Positions 8,854 to 16,115 of a stretch of 42,897 nucleotides of DNA are shown here, in pieces. A program made the position numbers and the translations under genes. The DNA lies in NCBI GenBank assembly GCA_026706735.1, contig JAPOYD010000061.1:1-42897 (forward strand). Direction: 5' to 3'. The DNA is from Nitrospinota bacterium. GTDB taxonomy: Bacteria > UBA8248. The notes under the pieces are model-generated. The model worked only from the letters and a program-made list of their open reading frames with translations. It did no database searches and was not told the origin of the DNA. Each line of letters starts with the position of its first letter. The first letter of the stretch is position 1.

Positions 8854-9279
8854 ATGACCGAATTCGAAATAGCAACCCTGGCATTCCAAAAATCGACTCT
8901 GGAGTTGCAAAAAGCCGCGATCACAGCACAATACGCAGCCATATGGGTGGCCGGCGCGGTAGGTTTTGCGCAGTGCGCGCTCATCGGCGTGGGGCTTTTG
9001 TTCATGCGTCGCGCGGCGATCGCGCGGGACAAGGCGCTGGATATACTACTCCAGCGAACGGAAAACAGCAGTAAGGCGCTGGATGCGCTCATCAAGCAAA
9101 CAGAGGGAAGCAACACGGCGCTGGATGCGCTCATCAAGCGAACAGAGGGAAGTAGCACGGCACTGGATGTGCTCATCAAGCGAACAGAGGACAGCAGCAA
9201 GGCGTGGGATGTGCTTATGAAGCGAGCGGAGGACGACAGCCTCGCGTTGCGAACCCTCATCGAGCGAACGAGCAAGTAG
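8854..9279 (+). CDS. small membrane-anchored protein with 14-residue coiled-coil repeats
   Basis: 141 residues. A membrane segment spans about residues 28-51 (AAIWVAGAVGFAQCALIGVG), and MRRAAIARDK follows as a basic stop-transfer. From residue 60 to the end are six tandem 14-residue units of the pattern xALDxLIKRTEGSS. Fourteen residues are two heptads, so this should form a coiled-coil stalk. At DNA level the unit is 42 bp (9031-9276). A good AGGGGA site lies 6 nt before the ATG. It is one of few plus-strand genes here and has no obvious partner. I do not recognise a family; a role as a membrane-tethered spacer or scaffold is inference. Confidence 0.75.
   Translation: MTEFEIATLAFQKSTLELQKAAITAQYAAIWVAGAVGFAQCALIGVGLLFMRRAAIARDKALDILLQRTENSSKALDALIKQTEGSNTALDALIKRTEGSSTALDVLIKRTEDSSKAWDVLMKRAEDDSLALRTLIERTSK
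9031..9276 (+). repeat. 42-bp coding tandem repeat, about 6 units
   Basis: In-frame 42-bp units within the small membrane protein gene, starting AAGGCGCTGGAT. The central units are the most alike and the outer ones (residues 60-73, 116-129 and the short last one) have drifted. This pattern is usual for repeat expansion by slippage or recombination. Confidence 0.85.
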
Positions 9280-9324
9280 AACCGACTATATCGACCAACC
9301 GAAAACTCAGGTGATCGCCTCGTC

Positions 9325-9828
9325 CTATTCCCCGTCCAACGCGATGTTGTCGTAATCGGGAATGGCGCCCATGCCCTTCTTGGCGGCCATGGATTTGCGC
9401 TCGTATTCCATCACGAGTTCCCCGCGCTGGTTGTAGGCGCGCGTCTTGATGGTGACGATCCCGCGGTCGGGCCTGCTCTTCGATTCGCGCTTGTCGAGAA
9501 TTTCCGATTCCGAGTAGAGCGTATCGCCCGCGAAGACGGGGGCGGGCATCTTGATGTAGGTCCATTCCAGGTTCGCCACCGAGCGGTAGGAGGTGTCGGT
9601 GACCGTCATGCCGGCCACGACGGCCAGCGTGAGGGCGGAGTTCACGAGCGGCTTACCGAACTGGGTCTTCGACGCATAGTGGGCGTCGAAATGAATCGGG
9701 TGGGTGTTGTTCGTCAGCAGGGTGAACCAGGTGTTGTCCGATTCGAGTATGGTGCGGCCCGGCCTGTGCTTGATGACCTCGCCCACCACGAAATCCTCAT
9801 ACCAGCGTCCCATCTGAAAATCAGGCAT
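9325..9828 (-). CDS. MaoC-like (R)-specific enoyl-CoA hydratase
   Basis: A 167-residue hot-dog fold protein. Its hydratase motif region is LTNNTHPIHFDAHYASKTQF (residues 38-57), where MaoC proteins keep an Asp/Asn...Pro-x-His. It probably adds water to an enoyl-CoA. Upstream in-frame ATGs exist, but AGGAG at 9836-9840 sits 7 nt before the ATG at 9828, and the protein from there begins as family members do. Acyl-CoA dehydrogenase and CoA-transferase genes lie upstream on the same strand, so a shared acid-degradation path is likely. A 374-bp region with repeats separates it from them, so co-transcription is unsure. Confidence 0.88.
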   Translation of the reverse strand: MPDFQMGRWYEDFVVGEVIKHRPGRTILESDNTWFTLLTNNTHPIHFDAHYASKTQFGKPLVNSALTLAVVAGMTVTDTSYRSVANLEWTYIKMPAPVFAGDTLYSESEILDKRESKSRPDRGIVTIKTRAYNQRGELVMEYERKSMAAKKGMGAIPDYDNIALDGE

Positions 9829-9895
9829 TGTTATTCTCCTCATCATCCGCTCCTTCGGGGACTGTTGAAAAAACTCCTCGTCGCGGGCATCGCTT

Positions 9896-9937
9896 TTACC
9901 CCCTGTTAAGGGGGGTAGGGGGGGTGGTTTTCGAGTC
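9896..9937. repeat. CCCCCCTACCCCCC-type repeat, copy 1
   Basis: On the minus strand it reads CTCGAAAACCACC, then a C-rich run and CTTAACAGGGGG. The same ~40-bp sequence lies at 17657-17697 with a few differences. It is a dispersed intergenic repeat without coding function that I can see. Confidence 0.7.
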
Positions 9938-10064
9938 GAGGGAGGGAGGGTGAAGCATGGTCCCCTCCGCACCCCCCAACCCCCCTTGTCGGGATTGTTG
10001 AAAAACCCTGTTTCGCGAGCGGCGGCATGGAGGTTCACGGGGCGTGGGCGGGCGCGATGGTTTT

Positions 10065-10142
10065 GTAGGGACAACCCTCCGTGGTTGTCCTGCCCTCCGT
10101 GGTCGTCCTTCGTGAGGACAGGCACGGAGGCCTGTCCCTACG
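10065..10142. repeat. GTAGGGACA...TGTCCCTAC palindromic repeat, copy 1
   Basis: The ends GTAGGGACA and TGTCCCTAC are inverted. Inside, GGACAGGC and GCCTGTCC form a second hairpin, and GGTTGTCC repeats with variation. A related copy is at 15967-16060. It is a dispersed intergenic repeat. Confidence 0.7.
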
Positions 10143-10202
10143 GTGAACAATTCGATGTTCGGGATTCCCTCCCTCCTCAAGGGAACTTTTTCAACAGCCC
10201 CT

Positions 10203-11354
10203 CTAGGCGGGGTACTGCTCCAGAAGCCTCTTGGCGATGATGAGGCGCTGAATCTCGTTCGAGCCCTCGCCCACCACTAGGAGTTTCGAGTCCCGGAAAT
10301 AGCGCTCCACGGGCAACTCCTGGATGTAGCCCATGCCGCCGTGCACCTGAATGGCCTCGCTCGCGCAGAACTCCGCCGTCTCCGAAGCGAAGAACTTGGC
10401 CATGCCGGCCTCTAAGTCGCACCGCTTGCCCTGCGCCTTCAGGTTCGCCGCGTGATACGTCATGAGCTTCGCCGCGTGGATGCGCGTTCCCATCTCGGCG
10501 AGTTTCGCCTGGATCAGTTGATGCCCCGCGAGCGGCTTGCCGAATGTCTCGCGCTGCTGGGAATAGCGCATCGAATCCTCAAAGGCCGCGCGGGCGAGGC
10601 CCACGCTGCGCGCCGCCACGTTGACGCGGCCGCCCTCGAGCCCGCTCATGATCATCGGAAAGCCCTCGTTCTCCTGGCCCAGGAGATTCTCGAGCGGCAC
10701 GCGCGCGTCCTCGAAGACCAGTTCGCTCGTGCGGATGCCCCGGTAGCCCATCTTCTTGAGATGCCTGCTCACCTGGAAGCCGGGCGTTCCCTTGTGGACG
10801 AGAATGCAGGAGATGCCCTTCGCCTTGGGCTTTTCGGGATCGGTGCGCGCGAACACGCTGAACATCGTGCCGTGCTCGGCGTTCGAGATGAACATCTTTG
10901 AACCGTTCATCACCCACTGGTCGTCTTCTCGCACCGCGCGCGTCTTGAGAGCGGCGGCGTCGGAACCCGAACCCGGCTCGGTGAGCGCCATGCCCGAGTG
11001 CCACTCGCCGGTGGCCATCTTGGGGAGGTAGGTCTTTTTCTGCTCATCCGTCCCGTAGTTCAGGATCATCCAGGCGGTCATCATGTGCGTGCCCAGGATG
11101 CCCGCCACGCTCATCCAGCCGACGGAGAGCTCCTCCATGGCGATGGCGTAGCACACCTCGTCCATGCCGCTCCCGCCGTATTCCTCAGGAATCGTGAAGC
11201 CGAAAAAGCCCAGTTCCTGCATCTTCTCCACGACGGGCGTGGGGTATTTGTCGGCGAGCTCGTATTCCATGGCGATGGGCATGACCTCGCGATCCACGAA
11301 TTCCTTCATCATCCGCTGAACGCTCGTCTGTAGCTCGGTGAACTCGAAATGCAA
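10203..11354 (-). CDS. acyl-CoA dehydrogenase
   Basis: A 383-residue flavoprotein of normal family length that makes the alpha-beta double bond in an acyl-CoA, passing electrons to ETF. Signatures are MALTEPGSGSDAAALKT (FAD/substrate loop), QRETFGKPLAGHQLIQ and the C-terminal GEGSNEIQRLIIAKRL, in which E363 is the likely catalytic base. The start is a TTG with AAGGAG 6 nt upstream. A class III CoA-transferase is upstream on the same strand (46-bp gap), so activation, oxidation and (with MaoC) hydration of an organic acid could run in sequence. The acyl substrate is unknown. Confidence 0.93.
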   Translation of the reverse strand: MHFEFTELQTSVQRMMKEFVDREVMPIAMEYELADKYPTPVVEKMQELGFFGFTIPEEYGGSGMDEVCYAIAMEELSVGWMSVAGILGTHMMTAWMILNYGTDEQKKTYLPKMATGEWHSGMALTEPGSGSDAAALKTRAVREDDQWVMNGSKMFISNAEHGTMFSVFARTDPEKPKAKGISCILVHKGTPGFQVSRHLKKMGYRGIRTSELVFEDARVPLENLLGQENEGFPMIMSGLEGGRVNVAARSVGLARAAFEDSMRYSQQRETFGKPLAGHQLIQAKLAEMGTRIHAAKLMTYHAANLKAQGKRCDLEAGMAKFFASETAEFCASEAIQVHGGMGYIQELPVERYFRDSKLLVVGEGSNEIQRLIIAKRLLEQYPA

Positions 11355-11400
11355 TGGACGCTCCTTCCTGAAATTGAATAACCGGAATTTTCGCCAAGTA

Positions 11401-12579
11401 TTAAATCACACCGTCGCCGCGCAAGTCCGCCACGTCGTCCGGGGAATAGCCGAGAGCCTCCAGCACCTCTTCGGTATGCGCGCCCAGCTCCGGCGGGTGT
11501 TCGAGTTTCGGCGTCATCTCGCTGAACTTCACCGGAAAGCGGCACATCTTTAAGTTTCCGTATTCGCCCGCCACTTCGGGGAAAATCTCGCGGTGCGCCG
11601 TCTGGGGATGATCGCACACCTCGCCCAGATCGTTCACCGCCCCGCAGGGAACGCCGGCCTCGAGAAAAATCTTCCGCCACTCCTCGCGTTCCCTGGTGGC
11701 GAGGATCGGCAGCACCTGTTCGAGCAGGGCGTCCTTGTTCTCGTGCCTGTCGGCGTTGGTCGCGAAGCGCGGGTCGTCCACCCATTCGGGATGCCCGAGG
11801 ACATCGGCGAACAGCCGCCAGGTGTTCTCGTTTCCGCAGGCGACGCCGATGAGCTTTCCCCCCTTGGCGGGATAGGCCCCGTAGGGCGCCAGAAAGTGGT
11901 GCCCCACGCCCACGCGGCTCGGCTTGGCGCCGTGGAGGAAGTAGTGAAAGTGGAAGTAGCCCTGCATGCTCACCATGCAGTCGAACATCGAAACATCGAG
12001 TTCCTGGCCCTCGCCCGTCTTGTCGCGCTGCCTGAGCGCCATCATCGCGCCCAGGGCCACGAAAAGCCCCGTCACCCCGTCGCAGATGGAATGGGCCATC
12101 TTCGCGGGGGATTCGGGCGGGCCCGTCATCTCCATGATGCCCGCCTCGGCCTGGATGAGGCCGTCGAACGCCTTCATGTCGCGGTAGGGGCCGTCCTGCC
12201 CGTAGCCCGAGGTGTGGATGTAGATGATGTCGGGCTTTATCTTCTTCACCTCCTCGTACCCGAAGCCAAGCCTGTCGATTGCGCCGGGGCTGAAGTTTTC
12301 GAGAAAGACGTCCGCACTCCCGAGCATCTCGCGTAAAATCTTCTTGCCGCGCTCGTCTTTGAGGTTCAGCGTCACGCTCTTCTTGTTGGGGTTCACCCAG
12401 AAGTGCACCGCCCCCTCGCCGAAGACCGCGTCGTCCCAGAGCCGGACCATGTCGCCCGTGCCGGGCACCTCGACCTTTAGGACCTCCGCGCCGAAATCGG
12501 CCAGGTGGCGCAGTCCCACCGGCCCGCTGATGGATACCCCCAGCGAAACGATTCGAACGCCGTCGAGCGGAAGCGCCAT
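11401..12579 (-). CDS. class III CoA-transferase (CaiB/BaiF family)
   Basis: 392 residues. It moves CoA from one acid to another through an aspartyl-CoA intermediate; D167 in HSICDGVTG sits where the family's catalytic Asp is expected. Other family marks are GAEVLKVEVPGTGD (31-44), FWVNPNKKSVTLNLK (60-74), ENFSPGAIDRLGFGY (94-108) and ASGYGQDGPY-like (HTSGYGQDGPY). GGGGAG precedes the ATG by ~8 nt. It is followed by the acyl-CoA dehydrogenase. The donor and acceptor acids cannot be named from sequence. Confidence 0.93.
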   Translation of the reverse strand: MALPLDGVRIVSLGVSISGPVGLRHLADFGAEVLKVEVPGTGDMVRLWDDAVFGEGAVHFWVNPNKKSVTLNLKDERGKKILREMLGSADVFLENFSPGAIDRLGFGYEEVKKIKPDIIYIHTSGYGQDGPYRDMKAFDGLIQAEAGIMEMTGPPESPAKMAHSICDGVTGLFVALGAMMALRQRDKTGEGQELDVSMFDCMVSMQGYFHFHYFLHGAKPSRVGVGHHFLAPYGAYPAKGGKLIGVACGNENTWRLFADVLGHPEWVDDPRFATNADRHENKDALLEQVLPILATREREEWRKIFLEAGVPCGAVNDLGEVCDHPQTAHREIFPEVAGEYGNLKMCRFPVKFSEMTPKLEHPPELGAHTEEVLEALGYSPDDVADLRGDGVI

Positions 12580-12840
12580 TTTATGACTCCCCGGAAAAGT
12601 GCGTCCCTAAAACGAGGCAACGGACTCATCGACGACCAGGCCCACGCCCTCGCGACTCATGCGGTTTCCCGACGAATGGGTCCATGCGAAACCACGAAAG
12701 GAGGCATGACAATACACCATCGATTTCAGGGATGACAAGGCGATGCGGGGTCAATTCCGAGCGGGAAGCGAGGGATTGTCGCGATTGAAGAATGAGCGAT
12801 TGCCGACCAAAGAGAGAAGCGTTCTTATACCGGCACGAAA

Positions 12841-13182
12841 TCACTCCCCCGCTTCGTCGAGGTAAGCCTGGAAATCTCCCGAGACCTGCGAGATGAAGGA
12901 CGCGGCGTAATCGAGCGCGATGAACTCCATGTCTTCGGGGTCGTCGTCCACCTCGTCCCTGAGTTCGGTGAGGACGCCGAGATATTCCCCGGCCCTGGGC
13001 CCAGCGGCGGTATCTTTTTTCTCGGCGGGCGCTTTGTCCACCTCCACGAAGTCCGCGAACGGGCCCACCTCGTAGGAGATGAAGCAGAACATGTGATAGA
13101 GCGCCTTCTCCTCGACGCCGCCCTCGCCCTGCGCGTCTTTTCTGAGTTCATTCAATTTCGCCAAAACGGGTTCGTGCTTCAA
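12841..13182 (-). CDS. small acidic protein of unknown function
   Basis: 113 residues, rich in Asp and Glu, with no signal peptide or membrane segment. A central stretch (LYHMFCFISYEVGPFADFVEV) is hydrophobic and aromatic; the rest is helical and charged. It starts at a TTG with AGGAG 6 nt upstream, which argues that it is a real gene. I do not recognise the family. The ~260 bp between it and the CoA-transferase start hold nothing clear. Confidence 0.65.
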   Translation of the reverse strand: MKHEPVLAKLNELRKDAQGEGGVEEKALYHMFCFISYEVGPFADFVEVDKAPAEKKDTAAGPRAGEYLGVLTELRDEVDDDPEDMEFIALDYAASFISQVSGDFQAYLDEAGE

Positions 13183-13302
13183 CGGCGTCTCCTCATTTCT
13201 TCAGCCTGCTCAATCAAGCGGCGTTTAATATGCTCTTCAGAAAACTACCGGAGACCTGATTCAAACAGCCCCACGACCATGACAAGGCGCGTTCTTCGCA
13301 TA

Positions 13303-14202
13303 TCACCGCGCCCGCGCCTCCACGCCCGCCATGCGCTCGAGCACCTTGACGATGGCGATGTGGTCGAGTTCCCCCTCCCCGTTCGCCACCAGGGAGTTGA
13401 AAATCTGCGCGACGAGCGATGCGCCCGGAAGCGCCACTTCGCGCTCGCGCGCCTGCTCCAGCGCGTAGCGCAAATCCTTCACGTGGCTCGTTATCTTGCC
13501 TCCGGGTGAGAAATCGCCCGAAAGGATTTTCGGCGCCTTGACCTCCAGCCCCCCGCAGCGCGCGAGGCCTGCGCCCATGACGTCCACGAGCGCCGCGGGG
13601 TCGAGGCCGGCCTTGGCTCCGAACACGAGCGCCTCGCCAACGCCCAGGAAAGTGACGGCGACGAGAATCTGGTTCGCGAGCTTGGCGATGCACCCCGAAC
13701 CCGCCGCCTCGCCCACGTGCACCACCTTCGCTCCGAGAACGTCGAGCAGGGGCTTGCAGCGCGCGAAGACGTCCCCGGGGCCGCCGGCCATGATGGCGAG
13801 CGTTCCCCCGGCAGCCCCCTCGGGCGCGCCCGAGACCGGCGCGTCGAGCATCCCGACGCCCTCCCCGGAAAGAGCCTCGGCGACCTCGGCGGAGAAGGCC
13901 GGGTCGTTGCTCGTGCAGTCCACGAGAACGCCCCCCGGCTTCATGGCGCCCAGGAGGCCGTTTTCGGCGTAGACCACGTCTTTCAGGTTGGGCGCGTCGG
14001 GCAGCATGGTGAACACGACTTCCGAGTGCTCCGCCACTTCGGCGGGCGAACCACACGCCTTGGCGCCCTCCCCCGCGATCTCATCCACCGGCGGACGGCT
14101 GCGGCTCGAGACCGCCAGCGGATACCCCGCCGCCAGAAACCGCCGCGCCATGGGCTTTCCCATGAGACCCAGACCCACGAAACCAATAGCCGTCTTGGAC
14201 AT
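13303..14202 (-). CDS. NAD(P)-dependent beta-hydroxyacid dehydrogenase
   Basis: 299 residues, of the 3-hydroxyisobutyrate / tartronate-semialdehyde reductase family. The Rossmann motif is GFVGLGLMGKPMA (residues 7-19), the substrate loop is DAPVSGAPEGAAGG (120-133), and catalytic K174 with N177 lies in GSGCIAKLANQ. Longer in-frame starts exist, but GGAGG at 14209-14213 is 6 nt from the ATG at 14202, and the Rossmann fold begins there. The substrate is unknown. A paralogue is at 24738-25619. The HepT toxin gene ends 38 bp upstream on the same strand. Confidence 0.92.
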   Translation of the reverse strand: MSKTAIGFVGLGLMGKPMARRFLAAGYPLAVSSRSRPPVDEIAGEGAKACGSPAEVAEHSEVVFTMLPDAPNLKDVVYAENGLLGAMKPGGVLVDCTSNDPAFSAEVAEALSGEGVGMLDAPVSGAPEGAAGGTLAIMAGGPGDVFARCKPLLDVLGAKVVHVGEAAGSGCIAKLANQILVAVTFLGVGEALVFGAKAGLDPAALVDVMGAGLARCGGLEVKAPKILSGDFSPGGKITSHVKDLRYALEQAREREVALPGASLVAQIFNSLVANGEGELDHIAIVKVLERMAGVEARAR

Positions 14203-14240
14203 CCATTTCCTCCCGGTTGTGTATGGCGCGCTATCGCTCC

Positions 14241-14585
14241 CTACGCCGTCTCCGGCGGGACGAGCGGTTCGAGGAGGGAGACCAATCCCGGCAAGTCTTC
14301 CTGCACCGTCTGCCACACGATATCAAGGTTTACGTCGAAATACGCATGAATGATCCGATTGCGCATGCTGATGATTTCATCCCACGGAATGGCGGGCAAC
14401 TGCTCGCGGGCGGCTTCGGATATGCGGGTCGCGGCCTCTCCCAGAATGGCGATATCCATCATCAACGACAAGACCAACTGGCGATCCGTGTTCAGGTCGT
14501 CTCGCGTTCGGCCACGCGCAAAAGACACCGCCTCTTGCGCGGCATCCAGCATGTGACGCAGACGAATTTCATCCTCCCTGCGCAT
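14241..14585 (-). CDS. hepT: HepT-like HEPN ribonuclease toxin
   Basis: 114 residues. The HEPN toxin motif R-x4-H-x-Y is plain in [12 protein letters not shown]. The typical HepT flow is seen around it: [42 protein letters not shown]. HepT proteins cleave RNA when free of the antitoxin. I place the start at the ATG at 14585 (MRREDEIRL), overlapping the mntA stop by 17 bp. An ATG at 14612 is also in frame, but its ribosome site would touch the start codon. The toxin is second in the pair, as usual for this family. Confidence 0.9.
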   Translation of the reverse strand: MRREDEIRLRHMLDAAQEAVSFARGRTRDDLNTDRQLVLSLMMDIAILGEAATRISEAAREQLPAIPWDEIISMRNRIIHAYFDVNLDIVWQTVQEDLPGLVSLLEPLVPPETA

Positions 14586-14877
14586 ACTGGACTTCCGCCG
14601 CGTCGAGAACATCCTGCCGAAAATAGCGGCTCAAATCCTCAGGTGTCCGCAAGTCCACCTTCCGCCCGCCGAACAGGTCCGACAATTCCCGCTCCATGCC
14701 GGCCACGCCCAGCAGTCCCGGTGCGCGGCCCGGCTCGAAGTCGACGAGCACGTCGACGTCGCTCTCGGGTCCGAAATCCTCGCGCAGCGCCGAGCCGAAA
14801 ATGGCGAACCGCTTCACGCCATGCGCGCGGCAAAACGCGGCGAGCCTCTCTTTGGGGATGGAAACTTGCGAATTCAC
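14569..14877 (-). CDS. mntA: MntA-like nucleotidyltransferase antitoxin
   Basis: 102 residues. The minimal nucleotidyltransferase motif is [20 protein letters not shown] (GS then D-x-D). In characterised pairs MntA adds AMP to the Tyr of the HepT motif and blocks the RNase. The start is a GTG at 14877 with GAGGAC 6 nt upstream; an ATG farther up would add a Cys/Lys-rich leader the family does not have. It overlaps hepT, giving translational coupling. Confidence 0.9.
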   Translation of the reverse strand: MNSQVSIPKERLAAFCRAHGVKRFAIFGSALREDFGPESDVDVLVDFEPGRAPGLLGVAGMERELSDLFGGRKVDLRTPEDLSRYFRQDVLDAAEVQYAQGG

Positions 14878-14963
14878 TTTCTTGTCCTCATCGCAATGCG
14901 TTCTCTTCTTGATGATAAGACAACCGCATGGGCGAGACAAACGGAATCAAACCCGATCAAGAC

Positions 14964-15250
14964 GGAGTTGTTGAAAAAGTCCGAAAAGGGGAAATGATGT
15001 CTCAAAGAGTGCCGCCCAATGCGGGATGGTGGTTTTGCTCCTCGCTTTTGATCGTCATTCCGGCGAAAGCCGGAATCCATTTACGGGTATGGGTCAATAC
15101 GCGGCGGCGTTTCATTCCCCGCCGATGCGCGGGAACCCTAATGAAGGGCAAAAAGCATATAAATGGATTCCGGCTTTCGCCGGAATGACGGTGAGCACTC
15201 TCGATTTGGGGGGATCAGCAATCACTTTGGTGAACTTTTTCAACAACCCC
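14964..15250. repeat. intergenic repeat element with GTTGTTGAAAAA-type inverted ends (element 2)
   Basis: The left end is GGAGTTGTTGAAAAAG at 14964 and the right end is TTTTTCAACAACCCC at 15236-15250. It encloses a complete 138-bp palindromic-ended repeat (15053-15190). It occupies most of the gene-free stretch between mntA and the cache-domain gene. Confidence 0.78.
15053..15190. repeat. 138-bp MITE-like repeat, copy 1
   Basis: It has perfect 30-bp terminal inverted repeats (15053-15082 and 15161-15190) beginning CGTCATTCCGGCGAAAGCC; each arm is itself a hairpin, TTCCGGCGAAAGCCGGAA. An inner CATTCCCCGCCGATGCGCG palindrome is present. A second full copy lies at 25657-25793. It has no coding capacity beyond chance. 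Confidence 0.85.
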
Positions 15251-15286
15251 AAAGCGGGAGGGGTCGCCCGAATCCAGAGCAGGGAC

Positions 15287-15321
15287 CGTTCGCGAACGTG
15301 GGCCGTTCACAAGAACGGCCC
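15287..15321. other. two adjacent perfect hairpins upstream of the cache-domain gene
   Basis: CGTTCGCGAACG is a 12-bp palindrome at 15287-15298. Directly after it, GGGCCGTTC-ACAA-GAACGGCCC (15300-15321) forms a 9-bp stem with a 4-nt loop. No T run follows. The rest of 15251-15437 shows only a possible promoter and the ribosome site of the next gene. Confidence 0.55.
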
Positions 15322-15437
15322 GCTACGGGTCGATTCCAGCGAGTAACAACCGCACCGCAATTTGATGAATTTTCTGGACTTTTATGTTCTCGATGATTAT
15401 CTTCAGCCGATCAGCGAAATCATGGAGACCCAAACAC

Positions 15438-15917
15438 ATGAAAAAAGCCTTTCTCTTCAAGACCGTGCTCGTCTTATCTCTGCTGCTTCTCACAGCTAAC
15501 ACCTTCGCCGAGCAACACAAGAAAAAACGCGGCACGCCCGCCGAGGCGCAGGCCATGGTGGCCAGAGCCGTCGCCCTGTTCGACAAGGAAGGCGCCGAAG
15601 CGGCCTTCGATCGCATCACCAACCACCCCGCGCCCGAATTCAAACGCTTGGACCTCTACGTTTTCGTGGGCAAGGCCAAGAATGTGACCATCGTCGCCCA
15701 CGCCCAGACCCGCACGCTTATCGGCACCGACTCCACCACGCTCATCGACCCGGGCGGCCTCAACATCGGCCGCGCCATTCTCGATAAGGTGAAACCCGAG
15801 GGCGCATGGGTCGATTACGGCTGGAAAGATCCCCTCACGGGCAAGATCGTGCCCAAGTCCTCATGGGTCGTCCGCCACAAGGGCTACATCTTCGGCTGCG
15901 GCGTCCACAAGCCGTGA
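15438..15917 (+). CDS. secreted single-cache domain protein
   Basis: 159 residues. A signal peptide (MKKAFLFKTVLVLSLLLLTA...FA) is followed by a cache-type sensor fold. It keeps family stretches such as YVFVGKAKNVTIVAHAQ, LIDPGGLNIG, WVDYGWKDPLTGKI and the end GYIFGCGV. Such stand-alone cache proteins sit in the periplasm and may bind small organic ligands. I chose the ATG at 15438 because the signal peptide begins there and GGAGAC lies 8 nt upstream. It has no kinase or chemoreceptor neighbour. Confidence 0.85.
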   Translation: MKKAFLFKTVLVLSLLLLTANTFAEQHKKKRGTPAEAQAMVARAVALFDKEGAEAAFDRITNHPAPEFKRLDLYVFVGKAKNVTIVAHAQTRTLIGTDSTTLIDPGGLNIGRAILDKVKPEGAWVDYGWKDPLTGKIVPKSSWVVRHKGYIFGCGVHKP

Positions 15918-15966
15918 GTTGAACCTGAACGATGCGGGTAGAGGGTCTACGGTTTTCGTTGTAGTT

Positions 15967-16060
15967 GTAGCAGGACAACACTTTCGTGTTGTTTTGCCCC
16001 CTGTGGTTGTCCCTCCTGATCGTCCTCCAACAGGACAGGCACGGGGGCCTGTCCCTACGA
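15967..16060. repeat. palindromic GGACAGGC...GCCTGTCC repeat, copy 2
   Basis: Related to 10065-10142. It ends GGACAGGC-acggg-GGCCTGTCCCTAC and shares GTGGTTGTCC. It lies between two convergent genes, so the hairpins may also help stop transcription. Confidence 0.65.
15975..15995 (+). terminator. probable intrinsic terminator of the cache-domain gene
   Basis: A 7-bp stem ACAACAC-TTTC-GTGTTGT is followed directly by TTT, about 58 nt after the stop codon at 15917. It lies inside a dispersed repeat, so its regulatory value is moderate. Confidence 0.5.
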
Positions 16061-16115
16061 CTCAATTTCGAACGATGAGCACCGCCGATCCTTCCCCTCC
16101 TCGGGAAAGCCTGGT

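Larger units (their letters stand above)
9857..10201. repeat. intergenic repeat element with GTTGTTGAAAAA-type inverted ends (element 1)
   Basis: Fills almost all of the gene-free stretch between MaoC and the acyl-CoA dehydrogenase. The left end is GGGGACTGTTGAAAAA at 9857. An internal second left end, GGGATTGTTGAAAAA, starts at 9991. The right end is TTTTTCAACAGCCCC at 10187-10201, one base from the stop codon of the acyl-CoA dehydrogenase. It looks like two elements joined. Inside are a CCCCCCTACCCCCC-type repeat (9896-9937) and a GGGACA/TGTCCC repeat (10065-10142). Confidence 0.75.

Noticed and set aside
9829-10125. Longer N-terminus for the MaoC gene
   Set aside because: The extension is translated repeat sequence, and the ribosome site supports the start at 9828.
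9896-10240. Short frames rich in Pro (PPTPLNRG type)
   Set aside because: They come from C-rich dispersed repeats.
14874-15396. Short frames giving MDSGFRRND-like peptides
   Set aside because: They arise from the CGTCATTCCGG repeat, a familiar source of false proteins.
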